A DNA stretch of 64,000 nt from Zasmidium citrigriseum (taxonomy: Eukaryota > Ascomycota > Dothideomycetes > Mycosphaerellales > Mycosphaerellaceae): the NCBI GenBank assembly GCA_002786025.1, contig NHNW01000031.1, forward strand, positions 1-64,000. The letters run 5' to 3'. Position 1 is the stretch's first letter. The number at the start of each line of letters is the position of its first letter. This document shows, piece by piece, positions 32,962 through 43,876 of the stretch. The position numbers were made by a program, and so were the translations under genes. The notes beneath the pieces are model-generated. The model saw only the letters and a program-made list of their open reading frames with translations, made no database searches and was not told the origin of the DNA.

Positions 32962-34325
32962 GTTGTTCGAGTCTGACTAGAATGTCTAGGCCGATCTGGT
33001 CGTTGGAGTTGTCGTGAAAGCAGTTGGTCTTACAAAGTCGTCGGTTCGGCCGTGGCAGTGTTGTAATGGGCACGAGGGGGCTCGCAAGGAGCGAGTTCGA
33101 CTCCTCTGCCAATCCTTGTGGCTGCAATGCAGGTTGACTGATGCTCGCCCTGGTCGCCTGAAAGGGCCAACACAAAACCTGGATTCGATCCTGGCGCCGA
33201 AAGGGTGTACCGCCGAAGTCAATGCGAGGTCTTTGCCTGCCGTTACTCTGCGAAGTACCCTGTCGTTCCGGCGGCGCAGCGTACTCAGAGTGGTAGGCTT
33301 TGCTTGTATCTGGTCAAGCCTGGGGCATAAGCATGTGTTGTCGACCAGGCTCCTGCTCCTGCTCCCCAAGTAGTGTCATGGGTGTTGGACGACGCTGATG
33401 GATGTGTAACCAAGCCAACACAGTGCGTGTACCCAGGTAGGCGAAGAGATGGTTGCAACAGAGAACATCAGTATGACCGCCAGATGCATGCCGTCCGCGC
33501 GGCAGATAGCAAGCACTCATTCAAGGCAGTCTATTACCACTTGGAGCCATTACACGCTGCTATTTTGGACGAATCATGGCGAGCTATTCGGAACGGGTCA
33601 CGATAGCGAAACCTTGCGGCATGCCGTCTTCTTTGTCGGCCGCTGCGAGTGTCCAACAAGGTGCTCCTCGGCATGTAGGATAGAGAGATACCATGTCCAG
33701 GAGCGCACGCTACGGTCCGGCGAGGTAGTCGACTTCCTACTGAGGTAACTTGGCGAGCAGTAGATGGCGCAGGCGAGTCGGGCTAGCAGAGCGGACTGTG
33801 ACCGAGCCTTAGTCGTCAAAAGCGTTTGCGTCCCCCACGGAGTATTGAGTTAAAGTCTTTGGCCCTCATATGCCTGCTCACGGCTTTCCACGGTCAAAGA
33901 CGCAAATGTTGAGAGCCTCTCTCGCCTTCGAATGGGAGGCCAAAGTAGGCGACCAGTCTCGACTCCTCGCCGTTGCTTTTTAGCTCCAAACGGCACTGCG
34001 AATACCTCTCTCAGTCTAGCTCGAGCCACGCAGATCGTCAAGCCCACGAATCAAAGACGGGCTGCAGCTGAGGTCTCGGTGGGGATAGCAGTCCTTGCTG
34101 ACGACAAGCGCTCTTCCACGATTGACCGTCAGACGGTCAGCGTTCTTCTGGTTCATACATTTCCTTCTATATCGCTGCTTGCCATCTTTGTTTGGTACAA
34201 GACCCAGCTGGATAGATTGCTAGCATATTGGAAGGAGGACGCCGTCTGTAGTCTCCGCGGCCTGGAGACGGACCAGGAATCGCCATTGCTCGCCGTGGAG
34301 AAAGCGCAATATACAAACATCCAGG
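32962..34325. other. Intergenic, gene-poor
   Basis: 1.36 kb without a supported gene. A tRNA-like hairpin near 33053-33111 was examined and rejected. It includes the promoter of the following regulator. Confidence 0.4.
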
Positions 34326-35387
34326 ATGCTGGTCGTCAATAGCCGCGATGCCCTTTCCAATGGCAAAGGGACCAACAATACTGCTGCCAGATCAAATAAT
34401 GGATCCATGCATGAGCCTTTTGTGTTCGTCCCGATTACCCAGTCCGAGGCCGCCAAGGGCAGAGGTGCAGCGAAGCGAATTGTCCGGGCCCATGTGACAA
34501 GGGTACAACATGCAAAGTCGAGCACCCTCAATGGCATGGACCTTCAGTCCTGGACGGTCAAGCCATACATCCATCGTGATGTATCCGTTCGTAAGAAGCC
34601 TAAAGCGAATGCCAGTACAGAGAAGAAGCGCGAGGCTGCGGTTTCCGTGAAGACCCGGAAAAGCCCCAGCCTGGAGTCATCTACCTCAGAGTCCAGTGAG
34701 GATTCTAAGGTCATGGTTATACCACGAATCGCCGATAATGGGGCTGAAGATCCATTCTGGACGTTTCCAGTGGATTACAAGCCAGAGATCTCACCGATCT
34801 TCGCACATTGTGAGCATCTTCAATCGTCTCTGTCTGACCTCAAGCTGACTCCTCCAGATATTCAAAATATCGCCGTGGATATGACAGACATAGACGGACC
34901 AAATGAAAAGGGCCTGCTCCGGAAGCAGCTCTTCCCTCTCTGCATGACTGAGGCATCGACCATGTACGCCGTTCTTCTCATGGGAGCCTCGCATTTCTGC
35001 GTCGTGAATCCTGAAAAGGGATCACTGATCGACCTCCTCGCCCTCAAGGCACGAGCGCTGAAGGAGATCAACTCGGCCTTGGCGGATCCGAAGAAAGCCG
35101 TCACGGACGCCGTGATCATGGCTGTGGCCAAAATTGCGGCCTACGAGTCCATCTTTGGCGACTCCGAAGTCTTTGCAGCTCACATGAAAGGATTGCAAAT
35201 GATGCTGAAGATGCGTGGTGGATTATCAACTCTTGGCCTCAACGGTCTCCTGGAGCGAATGCTGGTCTGGATCGACTTGAATGCGTGCCATTTGACTGGA
35301 CAGTCCGTGTTCCTTGGAGGAGAAGATCTCCCGACTATTGTCGAGCTTGACGGGCCGGATCCATTTCATTTTGCTGGCATCTCCTGA
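34326..35387 (+). CDS. Fungal_trans_2-type regulator lacking a Zn2Cys6 finger
   Basis: Single exon, 353 aa. After a basic, disordered N-terminal third (F-V-F-V-P-I-T near 32, RIVRAHVTRVQHAK near 55, K/R-rich near 90-115), the C-terminal half from about 160 (F-W-T-F-P-V-D) resembles the helical middle-homology region of fungal transcription factors of the Fungal_trans_2 group, including L-F-P-L-C-M-T-E-A-S and H-M-K-G-L-Q-M-M-L-K-M-R-G-G. No CX2CX6C finger exists in frame or upstream. Such finger-less members are common in fungal genomes and are usually called hypothetical. An alternative start lies at 34407. Its function is not known. Confidence 0.75.
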   Translation: MLVVNSRDALSNGKGTNNTAARSNNGSMHEPFVFVPITQSEAAKGRGAAKRIVRAHVTRVQHAKSSTLNGMDLQSWTVKPYIHRDVSVRKKPKANASTEKKREAAVSVKTRKSPSLESSTSESSEDSKVMVIPRIADNGAEDPFWTFPVDYKPEISPIFAHCEHLQSSLSDLKLTPPDIQNIAVDMTDIDGPNEKGLLRKQLFPLCMTEASTMYAVLLMGASHFCVVNPEKGSLIDLLALKARALKEINSALADPKKAVTDAVIMAVAKIAAYESIFGDSEVFAAHMKGLQMMLKMRGGLSTLGLNGLLERMLVWIDLNACHLTGQSVFLGGEDLPTIVELDGPDPFHFAGIS

Positions 35388-35919
35388 TCGAGACGTCTTT
35401 CGGTAGCTATGATTGTATGTTGCATCTCAGGGAGGCGTTCGAGGCGGGTTTGTGAAGCGAAAAGCGTGGTCAGAATCAGCCAAGGTGGTAGAGACGCAGT
35501 TGGGTTGATGATCTCAGCGGTGGCGTACGGAGATCTGTAGTTTTAGCCTGAGGTGCATTTTTACGGCTGCTTTCGCTGTGGATGAAGCGTGCGGCCAGAC
35601 AGAGCACGGTTTTGCTAGGCGAGATAGGCGTGGGCGGCGTTGTGGAGTTCTGTGGCGGGCGGACAGCTCAATCCATAGATCCGAGCCTTTGCAAAATCCA
35701 GTTCCATGTTCTCATCGCAGTCGTTTCCTACTTCATCGTCGAAAGGAGCCGTCTTGGGTGTGGTATCCGCGGCGGAAGGAGTGCTCGTTGATGACAAAGG
35801 AAGGAAGCGTGAGAAGCGGATTTGGATTTGTGAAGTTCGATGACTCGGCTGACCGGGATCACAACGCCATCAACCTCACTCAATCACCTTCACGCGTGAC
35901 ATCGTGAAACATCGACAAA
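35388..35919. other. Intergenic, regulator 3' side and MFS promoter
   Basis: No supported gene. A 60-codon frame on the minus strand (35615-35797) has no ATG at its start and was not accepted. Confidence 0.4.
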
Positions 35920-37812
35920 ATGTCGCCCAAGAAGGACAGCCTAAAGACTCTCCCACCAGAGCCTGTGGACGAACGATCCCCGCTCCTGGACAATGCCAAT
36001 GGCCACCCGACAGAGCCAGAAAACCTTGACGCCCAGGCCGAGCAGGAGAGACGAGAGTATGAGGCCGGCACGGTGCCTTTGGCCGACGAGCCAAGTACGA
36101 GGAAGTTACTACTTACCATGGCGAGTTTGTGGGCTACTAGCTTCTTCGCCGCGTTGGGTATGTTCAAGATGCAGTGAGGTGGAAGGCGTTTCAAGATGAC
36201 TAACTCTGTATACAGATAGCACTGTGGTAGCTACACTTTCTGGACCGATCAGTTCGAGCTTTAACTCGGGCACTTCGTTCTCTTGGATTGCTTCGGGATA
36301 TGGTCAGTTTCAATTCATATCGAACAACATGACGACTCTGATGTGTTGTTGCAGTTCTCGCAAATGCCGCCTTCCAACCTCTCTCAGGCAAGCTCACAGA
36401 CATCTACGGCCGCCGTGCGGGCCTTGTATTTGCAGTTTCCTTCTTCTCCATTGGCACACTGCTTTGTGGTCTCGCAAAAGACGACTGGATGATGATCCTT
36501 GGCCGAGTGGTAGCCGGCTCTGGTGGCGGTTGTCTCAACACCGTCAGCGTATTCGTTGCTTCAGATCTGATTCCACTACGAAAACGAGGCGTTTGGCAAG
36601 GCATAGGAAACATCGTATTCGGCGCAGGAATGGGATTGGGTGGTGTCTACGGCGGATGTAAGTCACGCTTCTCACATAATCACGCCTCAAGAGCTAATCT
36701 TCAGCAGTCGTCAACGACAGACTCGGCTGGAGATACGCGTTCCTCATCCAGATCCCGTTTATCGTTGTGGGAGGCATCGTGGGCATCATCATGATCAACG
36801 TCCCCATCAAAGAAACCGACACGGCCAAGATCAAACGAGTCGACTTCCTCGGCGCGTTCTGTCTCGTCGGAGCACTGGTCCTCTTATTGCTAGGGTTGAA
36901 CTCCGGAGGCAATATCGTCCCCTGGAATCACCCTCTAGTCTACGTCTCAATACCGCTCAGCTTCGTTCTTCTACTGGTATTCATCTACGTGGAAGACAAA
37001 ATCGCTTCAGAGCCTATCATTCCTGTGCGGCTGTTGCTCAATCGATCTGTCACGGCTGCTCTTTTAACCAATTGGTTCATGACGATGGTATGTAGAGCAG
37101 CGTTGCAATTTTGGTTTATGAGGCTGACGTTGTGTAGGCTACCTTTGGAATTATATACTACGGCCCCATCTTCTTCCAGGTCGTCCGCGGAGTCTCAGCA
37201 ACCGAAGCCGGTACGCAATTCATCCCTCAAGCAATCGGCATGTCGATAGGATCGCTGTTGGCAGGCATGTACATGCGTTGGAGCGGCAAGTATTGGTGGT
37301 GGCAAGTCTTCGGCCAAATGTTATCGATCACTGGAGCTGCGCTCATCCTCGCATTCTTCGATGAGAACGTGGCGCTTGCACCACCGTACATCTTCCTGTT
37401 CATCGGAGGCCTTGGTTACGGCTCCATGCTGACAGTGACCCTTCTGTCTCTGATCTCCGCGGTGGACCACAAATACCAGGCTGTGATCACCTCGGCAAGC
37501 TACGCTTTCCGTTCGACTGGATCAACGATAGGCATCACCGTGGCCAGCGCGGTATTTCAGAACCTCTTGAAGGCATTCTTGTACGAGAAGTTCGGAGACG
37601 AGCCGAATGCCGCAGAAAGGATCAGACGCATTCGAGACACCCCCGACGAGATCCGGAGACTTCCAGATTCATGGAAGTCGGGTGTGATAGAATCGTACAT
37701 CGGAGCGCTTCGAGGCGTATGGACGGTAGTCCTGGGGCTCTCCATTGTTGCATCTGTGGCAAGCCTGTTCATTCGACAGCATACATTGTATAGCAGTCTG
37801 GATCGGAAATAG
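35920..37812 (+). CDS. MFS transporter, DHA2-like (vacuolar basic amino acid / drug exporter type)
   Basis: Proton-coupled major facilitator with about 14 helices. Five exons: 35920-36157, 36216-36302, 36355-36657, 36708-37087 and 37138-37812, 560 aa. The cytosolic N-terminus has a dileucine-type acidic signal (DERSPLL), as in vacuolar members. Helix 1 carries D-S-T-V-V-A-T-L (motif D1), loop 2-3 carries G-K-L-T-D-I-Y-G-R-R (motif A), helix 4 is V-A-G-S-G-G-G and motif C-like glycines lie in G-A-G-M-G-L-G-G. Yeast Vba-type basic amino acid transporters are the closest group I can name, but drug or siderophore export is also possible. It is convergent with the lipid phosphatase; the stops are 44 bp apart. 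Confidence 0.85.
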
Positions 37813-37856
37813 ACAATATAGATTACGGTACCGGAGAAAGCTCCTGCAAGTGTACA

Positions 37857-38848
37857 TTAGTAACTACGTTCGTCGTAGCGCCCTGGTTCGCGTACGTAGC
37901 CCTCTTCTTCGTCCCGGACTCTCTGGAAGCCACTGTTAGGGCTATTGCGTCCATCGCCGGGGGCCAGTGAGTATGGTTCGTGGCATGTGCTGCTGAGAAG
38001 ACTTGGATAGTATCTCCGCCAGTTGAAGTATGCGATGGCGAAGCCCAAGATGGATCCTGTCACAACGTCGAAGACGTCGTGTCGGTAGTCTTCCAATCGC
38101 GAGACTGCAATCAATGCTGCCCCGATCAAAGGCGCAAGGCAAAGCAGAACAACCGCCATGTTGGCGCGCGGCCGCAAGACATGAGTCTGGCTAGCCAGCA
38201 GAAGTGCTAACCAGCCCAAGCCTGCAAAGGCGAAGGAGGAATGTCCACTAGGATATGACCTCCATCCATCATGCAGAACATGATGATTTGTCTCCGTACA
38301 GACCTCGATAGTGACCATCTCATGTTGCGGTGTCCCTGCTTTTGGCTTGCATCTTGCGATTAAGTCCGGTCTCGGCCTCCCAATGGCGTCTTTGAACAGA
38401 TCGGTCAGGAACGAGGTGGTGATCACGGCGATTACGAGGCCGAGGAAGGTGACGTGGGTCGCATGGAGCGAGGGTCGAAGAGCTATGGCCCAGGCGATCA
38501 GGACTACGAGGGGGAGAGCTGCGGCGTAGACGAAGAGCCAGACTGGAACAACCTAAGTCAGCGAATGCCGGATTGAAGGTGCTTGACAGTACACTTACTG
38601 ACAGACACTCTCTCCTCCTCAGCATGAGGATGTTGGATCCGGGGATCGTCCAGGCGGAACTGCGAATGAAATGGTTCTCCAAACAGCTTGAGGAGGAGTT
38701 CCCCGACAACCAGGATGCTCAGACCAATATAATCGGCGGCATGGGTCTGGCGAGCGAAGCGCAGGAAGGATTCGAAGTAGCCATTATTGCCAGATGGTGG
38801 TGATTTGCTGTATTTGCTGCCCGTCCGGGACGACTCGCCGGCGGGCAT
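37857..38848 (-). CDS. Lipid phosphate phosphatase (PAP2 family, Dpp1/Lpp1 type)
   Basis: Membrane enzyme that removes phosphate from phosphatidate, diacylglycerol pyrophosphate or related lipids. Two exons, 38848-38599 and 38542-37857, 311 aa. Six membrane helices. The tripartite catalytic signature is complete: K-D-A-I-G-R-P-R-P at 134-142, P-S-G-H at 181-184 and S-R-x5-H at 231-238 with the following Asp. The C-terminal cytosolic tail is Glu/Arg/Tyr-rich. Length is normal for the fungal DPP1 group. Confidence 0.92.
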
Positions 38849-38851
38849 TGC

Positions 38852-39133
38852 TCATGTTGCAAGAGGAGGAGTTGGTGGAGGAAGCTTGGGAGATGAAGTT
38901 CGACCAGCCACTCGCTTTCTTGGCTCACGCGTCTTGCGCGTCTTCTTCTTGACCATTTCTTCCTCCTCGACAATATCACTTTCCACCTGACTTTCGAAGA
39001 TCTCGCTGATACTGGATGATTTGAGAGGAGTCTTATGCGAATACGCGAAAGCAGTCACTTGGGTGTGAGAGAAAGCTCGATTGAAGACGGCAATGCTGAT
39101 TCTGATGGTCTCCTTGATGACCTGACTACTCAT
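38852..39133 (-). CDS. Doubtful small ORF between PAP2 and TIM-barrel genes
   Basis: ATG at 39133, 93 codons. It has a basic KKKTRKTREPRKR stretch preceded by an acidic run. It begins directly at the 3' end of the TIM-barrel CDS and ends 3 bp before the phosphatase start codon, filling the whole gap, so it overlaps what must be the phosphatase promoter or leader. I recognise no family. It is probably a chance frame or uORF. Confidence 0.2.
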   Translation of the reverse strand: MSSQVIKETIRISIAVFNRAFSHTQVTAFAYSHKTPLKSSSISEIFESQVESDIVEEEEMVKKKTRKTREPRKRVAGRTSSPKLPPPTPPLAT

Positions 39134-40021
39134 CTACTTAACAGAAATACCCTTGAACTCCTTGGTAATGTTGGTGATGGCCTGCTCGACCGGTAACCGC
39201 TCCATCGAGCTCGCGCCGAAGAAGCCGTGGATGCCGCTCACTTTGCTCATCACATACTTCGCATCATCCGGTGCTGCAATCGGCCCTCCGTGGCAGAGGA
39301 CGATGATGTCCTTGTTGACTTGAGTTGCAGCATCACGAATCGCCTGCACTTCCCGCACGCAATCATCGAGACTCTTCCCACTTTGAGCTCCAATCGAGCC
39401 AGAAGTCGTCAATCCCATGTGAGCTACAACAACATCTGCGCCTGCCTTGGCCATCTTTGTTGCGTCCTCCGGCGAGAAGACGTAGGGTGTCGTCAACATG
39501 CCCTCCTCATGTGCGAGTCGGATGCATTCAACCTCCATGTCATATCCCATACCAGTCTCCTCGAGATTCGCCCGGAACGTCCCATCGATCAGGCCAACAG
39601 TCGGGAAGTTCTGGACGCCGGCGAACCCGAGATCTTTTAACTGCTTTAAAAACCGCGGGATGTCTTTGAATGGATCTGTTCCACATACCCCAGCGAGCAC
39701 GGGCGTATGCTTCACCACTGGGATGACCTCCTTCGCCATGTCGACCACGACATCGTTTGCATTCGAATACGGCATCAGGCCTGCCAAAGATCCACGACCT
39801 GCCATTCGGAATCGGCCGGAGTTGTAGATAATGATGAGGTCGCCTCCACCTTGCTCAATGAACTTCGCAGAGAGTCCAATTCCTGTCATGAAAGTCAGCT
39901 GGCATTCGATCTGGACTTCACGCACTCACAAACCGGCTCCTGCACCGACTATGGGCTTTCCATCTTTGATTTGCTGTCTCAAGCCCTCGAGAATCTTCTG
40001 GCGATCGGTAGGTGGGCCCAT
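39134..40021 (-). CDS. TIM-barrel protein of the PEP-hydrolase-like family (Tm-1 C-terminal half)
   Basis: Family PF09370 type; the activity is not established despite the family name. Two exons, 40021-39934 and 39882-39134, 278 aa. The N-terminal Q-K-I-L-E-G-L-R...K-P-I-V-G-A-G-A-G is followed by G-L-S-A-K, the signature [28 protein letters not shown], the F-P-T-V-G-L-I-D-G strand loop, [13 protein letters not shown] and C-H-G-G-P. The intron uses a GTTTGT donor; it is required to keep the G-A-G-A-G-I-G-L stretch. The gene diverges from a UPF0261 gene; in tomato Tm-1 and many relatives both domains form one protein. Confidence 0.88.
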
Positions 40022-40368
40022 TGTTGCGGTTCTGCGATGAAAGTTGGAGGAGAGGTGGCTTCGAAATTGTGCCCCAATGGACGAATCGTGCTCTTTGCAA
40101 TGCGATTTGTGAATGAAGGCCTGCGAGAAAAGGTTTGAGTTCTTCAGGTTGAGTATCGGGTGATTGGTGAGTACGTGGACTGGACCCATGAGCCGTGACG
40201 CAATGTGCTTCTGTACCTGCAGAGCAACCTCCACAGCTCCAACAGCTGTTGAGTCTGACGTCTCTATGTTTCTTTGGACTAATCGAACACTGCGAAAGCT
40301 CGATTGTCGAAGACGGACAACTCACCGGGACAGCAATCTCACCTAGTATTGAACGGCGACATATAACC
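40022..40368. promoter_or_regulatory. Shared divergent promoter, TIM barrel and UPF0261 genes
   Basis: Only 347 bp separates the two start codons, so core promoters must overlap. A TGACGTC (CRE-like) site is at 40256-40262 and a TGACGCAA lies near 40196; both are candidates only. Confidence 0.55.
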
Positions 40369-41769
40369 ATGCACATTGTCATCCTCGGGACCTGTGATGT
40401 GAGTAGGAGCAACCAAACGAGCTCGCTCTTCAAACACTACTGACATACAATTCGTAGTCCAAACTCGATGAGCTGCTATATCTGCGGTCTCAGATAGTCG
40501 AATTCGCCGGTAGCAGTTGCAAAATCACATTGGTCGACGCAGGCCGGCACCCTGTCCAACACGAAGCGATCACCGTCTCTCAGAACACCTTGACTTCGAA
40601 ATACTCCCCGGATTCCTCGCAGGATGTGAGCAAGCTATCTCGGGGTGATGTGATCAAACACATGATTGCGTGTGCTTCGAATTGGATGAGAGAAGCGCTC
40701 CAAAAGGGAAAGGACGACCCTTCTCAAGCTATCCATGGCGTGGTCAGCGCTGGAGGCACGGGCGGTACCTCTTTGTCGTCGGGAGTCATGAGAGATGTGT
40801 TGCCCATTGGCTTCCCTAAGCTGATTGTAAGCACGGCGGCGTCAGGCGATACTGGGCCCATCATTGGAGAGACGGACATCACTTTGACTTACTCAGTCGT
40901 CGACATTGCTGGCACCAACAGCTTGCTGAAGACAATCCTGTCCAACGCTGCTGGTGCTATTGCTGGCATGGCACAAGCGTACGAGGCTCGAACGAAAGAT
41001 GCATCAACAACCTCCGCCAGCTCCCAGCAGCGCAAACGAGTCGGCTTGACAATGTTTGGTGTTACCACACCGTGTGTCGACAAGATTCGAGAGCATCTCG
41101 AGGGCAAGTACGAGATCGAATGCTTCGTATTCCATTGCACAGGCCACGGTGGGAAAGCTATGGAGAGACTTGTCGAGCAAGGCGAGCTTGACGCAGTTCT
41201 AGACGTAACGACCACCGAGATCTGTGACTATCTTTGCGGCGGTGTCATGAGCGCAGGCGAGCAGCGGCTGGAGGCAGCACTGAAAGCCGGCATACCATGT
41301 ATCATCAGTGTCGGTGCCACAGATATGGTAAGGGCGATTCTGAATGCAGCCGAGCGTCCTCAATCTGACTTTCTCACAGGTCAACTTCGGACCAAAGGCA
41401 ACAGTCCCTGAGAAGTACAAGGAGAGGAAGCTCTACGAGCACAACCCAACAGTCACACTCATGCGAACATCTCCCGATGAATGCAAGCAGATTGGCGAAT
41501 TCATCGTACAGAAGATCAACTCAGCAGCGGCCGACAAGAACAAGATTCAGGTGGTGCTTCCGAAAGGTGGCGTCTCCATGATTGCGACTCCAGACGCACC
41601 ATTCCACGACGCTGAAGCAGACGATGCAATCTTCTCTGCAATCAAGAATGGTTTCAAGGATGGCAGCGTTAAGCTCGTGGAAGATGACCGTGCCATTAAC
41701 GACGGAGGCTTCGCGGTCGACATCGCAGAAAGACTGGTCTCGATCATGGATGTGGCGCATCGAAAGTGA
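40369..41769 (+). CDS. UPF0261 (Tm-1-like N-terminal domain) protein
   Basis: Three exons, 40369-40398 (10 codons), 40458-41327 and 41380-41769, 429 aa. It is a two-lobed, nucleotide-binding-like family of unknown enzymatic role. Motifs are the opening M-H-I-V-I-L-G-T-C-D-S-K, V-V-S-A-G-G-T-G-G-T-S-L-S near 110, the phosphate-binding-like loop region V-S-T-A-A-S-G-D-T-G-P near 135, G-L-T-M-F-G-V-T-T-P, H-C-T-G-H-G-G-K-A-M-E and the conserved C-terminal V-L-P-K-G-G-V-S-M-I. Both small introns have standard borders. The start is fixed by the 10-codon first exon carrying the family's N-terminal strand. The divergent partner encodes the other half of Tm-1-type proteins. Confidence 0.9.
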
Positions 41770-42476
41770 TTGACATCTCCAAAAGATGGGTTGGGCTGAT
41801 CTTCTGTGAACAGAAAACGACTCTTGGATGTCACGAGAGCCCCACTTCGCACAGAGGGTTTGACAAAGGCAACGGTTATCTCAGGCCTGACTAACTCGCT
41901 GCATGCGCTTTCAAACTCTCCGGCGGCTGAACACAGAAGGATCCGGTGGCCCGACGGAAGCCTCGCTCATTGGCTTAGCGCGAGCCGACGCTGTACCGAC
42001 GTAGACATTCTCTTGAGTCCGGGCTGTAGTCAGCAAGCTCGCGCTCCAGGGCAGCACGGCACACCGAAAGCCCTCGTCGAGAACGAACACGCCACTGCTC
42101 TTGCCATGCAATGAGCGACGACAATATGGAACGTCATTGGCTGGACGACTGGTACTTGCAGAGCTCCATGCATTTGCAACGCCACAGCCCGGAGCTCTGC
42201 CAGTTGGTATACCTGGTACTTTCTAAGCCGGACCTTGCCCTCGCATTGTAGAGCGAGTGGAAGGTTTCTATGTCAACAAGACACTCACGGATACCGGCTA
42301 ACGGTTGGGATGCACAGAAGTCTTGGTAGCCTTGGGAGAGTGGTATAAAATGGCTGCCCATCTGCCGTTCTGGAACCAAGTCCTCTACTGCAACAAACAC
42401 ATCGAATAATATTGAACGAGCAGAAGAACAGCCTAAACATTCTAAAAATCTTCGAACAAACACAAGAAAGTCAACG
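41770..42476. other. Intergenic, UPF0261 3' side and NmrA-like promoter
   Basis: No gene. A TATA box candidate lies at 42344-42350; nothing else is recognised. Confidence 0.45.
42344..42350 (+). promoter_or_regulatory. Candidate TATA box of NmrA-like gene
   Basis: TATAAAA, 127 bp upstream of the ATG at 42477, followed by a CA-rich leader, a usual layout for a fungal gene. Not tested. Confidence 0.45.
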
Positions 42477-43418
42477 ATGTCCGACAAGAAGGTCCTCACT
42501 ATCTTCGGTGCCACTGGTAATCAAGGAGGCTCTATCATCGACATCGTCCTTGCACGACCAGAGCTTTCATCAAAGTATGCCCTTCGAGGCGTTACCCGCG
42601 ACCCATCCAGCGAAAAGTCCAAAGCCATGGCCGCCAAAGGCGTCGAAATGGTCAAAGCCGAGCTCGACGACGTCGATTCCATGAAGACAGCCATCAAGGG
42701 CTCCTACGGCGTCTTCGGCGTGACAGATTTCTGGTCCATCCTTGACAAACAACGAGAGATCCAACAGGGAAAGAACATCTTCGAAGCCTCGAAGGCGGAG
42801 GAGGTCAAGCACTTTGTCTTCTCCAGCCTGCCATACGTGGAGAAGCTCACGAAAGGCGAGCTGAAGCATGTGGATCACTTTGACAGCAAAGCTCAGGTTG
42901 AGGAGTACGTCGAGGCGAACAAGGGCGATATGATCGCTTCGTATGTCATGCCGGCTATGTTCATCAACTTCGCGAAGGGTCAGGTCCGAGCCGTTGAAGG
43001 AACACCTACGCTGGCCATGCCGTTCCCTTCGGACGACATCGCCTGGCCACTCATCGAACCCCGACGCGATATGGGCAAGTATGTCATGGCCGTTTTCGAA
43101 GGCGAATCAGAGGCCAACGGTGTCCGCGTTCACGCAGTCTCGACCTGGACAACGCCAAAGGACGTCGTGAATGCCATCGGGAAGGCTGCTGGGCAAGAGG
43201 TTGTGTTCAAGACGCTTCCAGCCGAGGTCTTTGCTTCGTTCTTGCCGGAGAATGTGAGGGAGGAATTGCTGGAGACGATGTTGTTGATTGGCGGGTACTC
43301 GTACTATGGCAAGGGCGAGGAGAAGAATCAAGAGAAGCATAACAAGTGGCTGTTGCCGGGGTCTGATTTGATCTCCTACGAGCAATGGGCGAAGGAGAAC
43401 GGGCCTTGGAAGTTCTGA
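42477..43418 (+). CDS. NmrA-like NAD(P)-binding protein
   Basis: Single exon, 313 aa, atypical SDR fold. The N-terminal TIFGATGNQGGS (GxxGxxG) at 8-19 binds the dinucleotide. R43 lies near the position that selects NADP (GVTRDPSSEKSK). The usual Y-x3-K catalytic pair is not clearly present; H-V-D-H-F-D-S-K-A-Q near 134-143 is in the corresponding region. Relatives include the nitrogen regulator NmrA and HSCARG redox sensors, so a sensing role is possible. The leader is A-rich and the start context CAACGATGT is acceptable. No intron. Confidence 0.88.
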   Translation: MSDKKVLTIFGATGNQGGSIIDIVLARPELSSKYALRGVTRDPSSEKSKAMAAKGVEMVKAELDDVDSMKTAIKGSYGVFGVTDFWSILDKQREIQQGKNIFEASKAEEVKHFVFSSLPYVEKLTKGELKHVDHFDSKAQVEEYVEANKGDMIASYVMPAMFINFAKGQVRAVEGTPTLAMPFPSDDIAWPLIEPRRDMGKYVMAVFEGESEANGVRVHAVSTWTTPKDVVNAIGKAAGQEVVFKTLPAEVFASFLPENVREELLETMLLIGGYSYYGKGEEKNQEKHNKWLLPGSDLISYEQWAKENGPWKF

Positions 43419-43876
43419 TGCGGATGAATGTATCTAATCTATGCTGAACTGCGGAACAATTGAATCGTGCCTTGTACTTTCCACCCTTTCCATCCTCATT
43501 CAATGTCGATGTCGGTACGAGCTTTCACGATCGGTAAGTGCTTCCCGCGGCTAACAAAATGTTGGAAGCTCACCTGTACATTTGTACGTCACAGTCCACG
43601 TGTGGGAATTAGACTTTTTGGCACACCTCACCAAAGGTGGATACGATACGACAGAGCTGCCCTTCACTTTCTTGTTTTCTTTTGCACCAGCCACAGCAGA
43701 TTCATTCACTTACCGACCCAACTTCAATTGACTGAGACAGCATTGGCAAGAGCGACCAGGTGGTTGACCGAGCAGCTGGGTATCCCAGATCTTGTTGCTT
43801 GATCTGCCCCACATTTCCATCGAGATCTTGCGAGATTCCCAGATCTCCCAGTGCAGGGAGAGCAAGAACAGTCAAG
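43419..43876. other. Intergenic, NmrA-like 3' side and sugar transporter promoter
   Basis: No supported gene; tandemly oriented neighbours. Confidence 0.4.

Noticed and set aside
33053..33111. tRNA-like element: TGGCAG and CTGCCA ends that pair, with a GAGTTCGACTCC B-box-like stretch
   Set aside because: Only 59 nt long, no D arm or anticodon stem can be formed, and the B-box deviates from GGTTCGANTCC.
35615..35797. 60-codon minus-strand frame with a plausible-looking C-terminal peptide
   Set aside because: Begins with TTG, the only ATG is internal, and there are no splice-linked partners.
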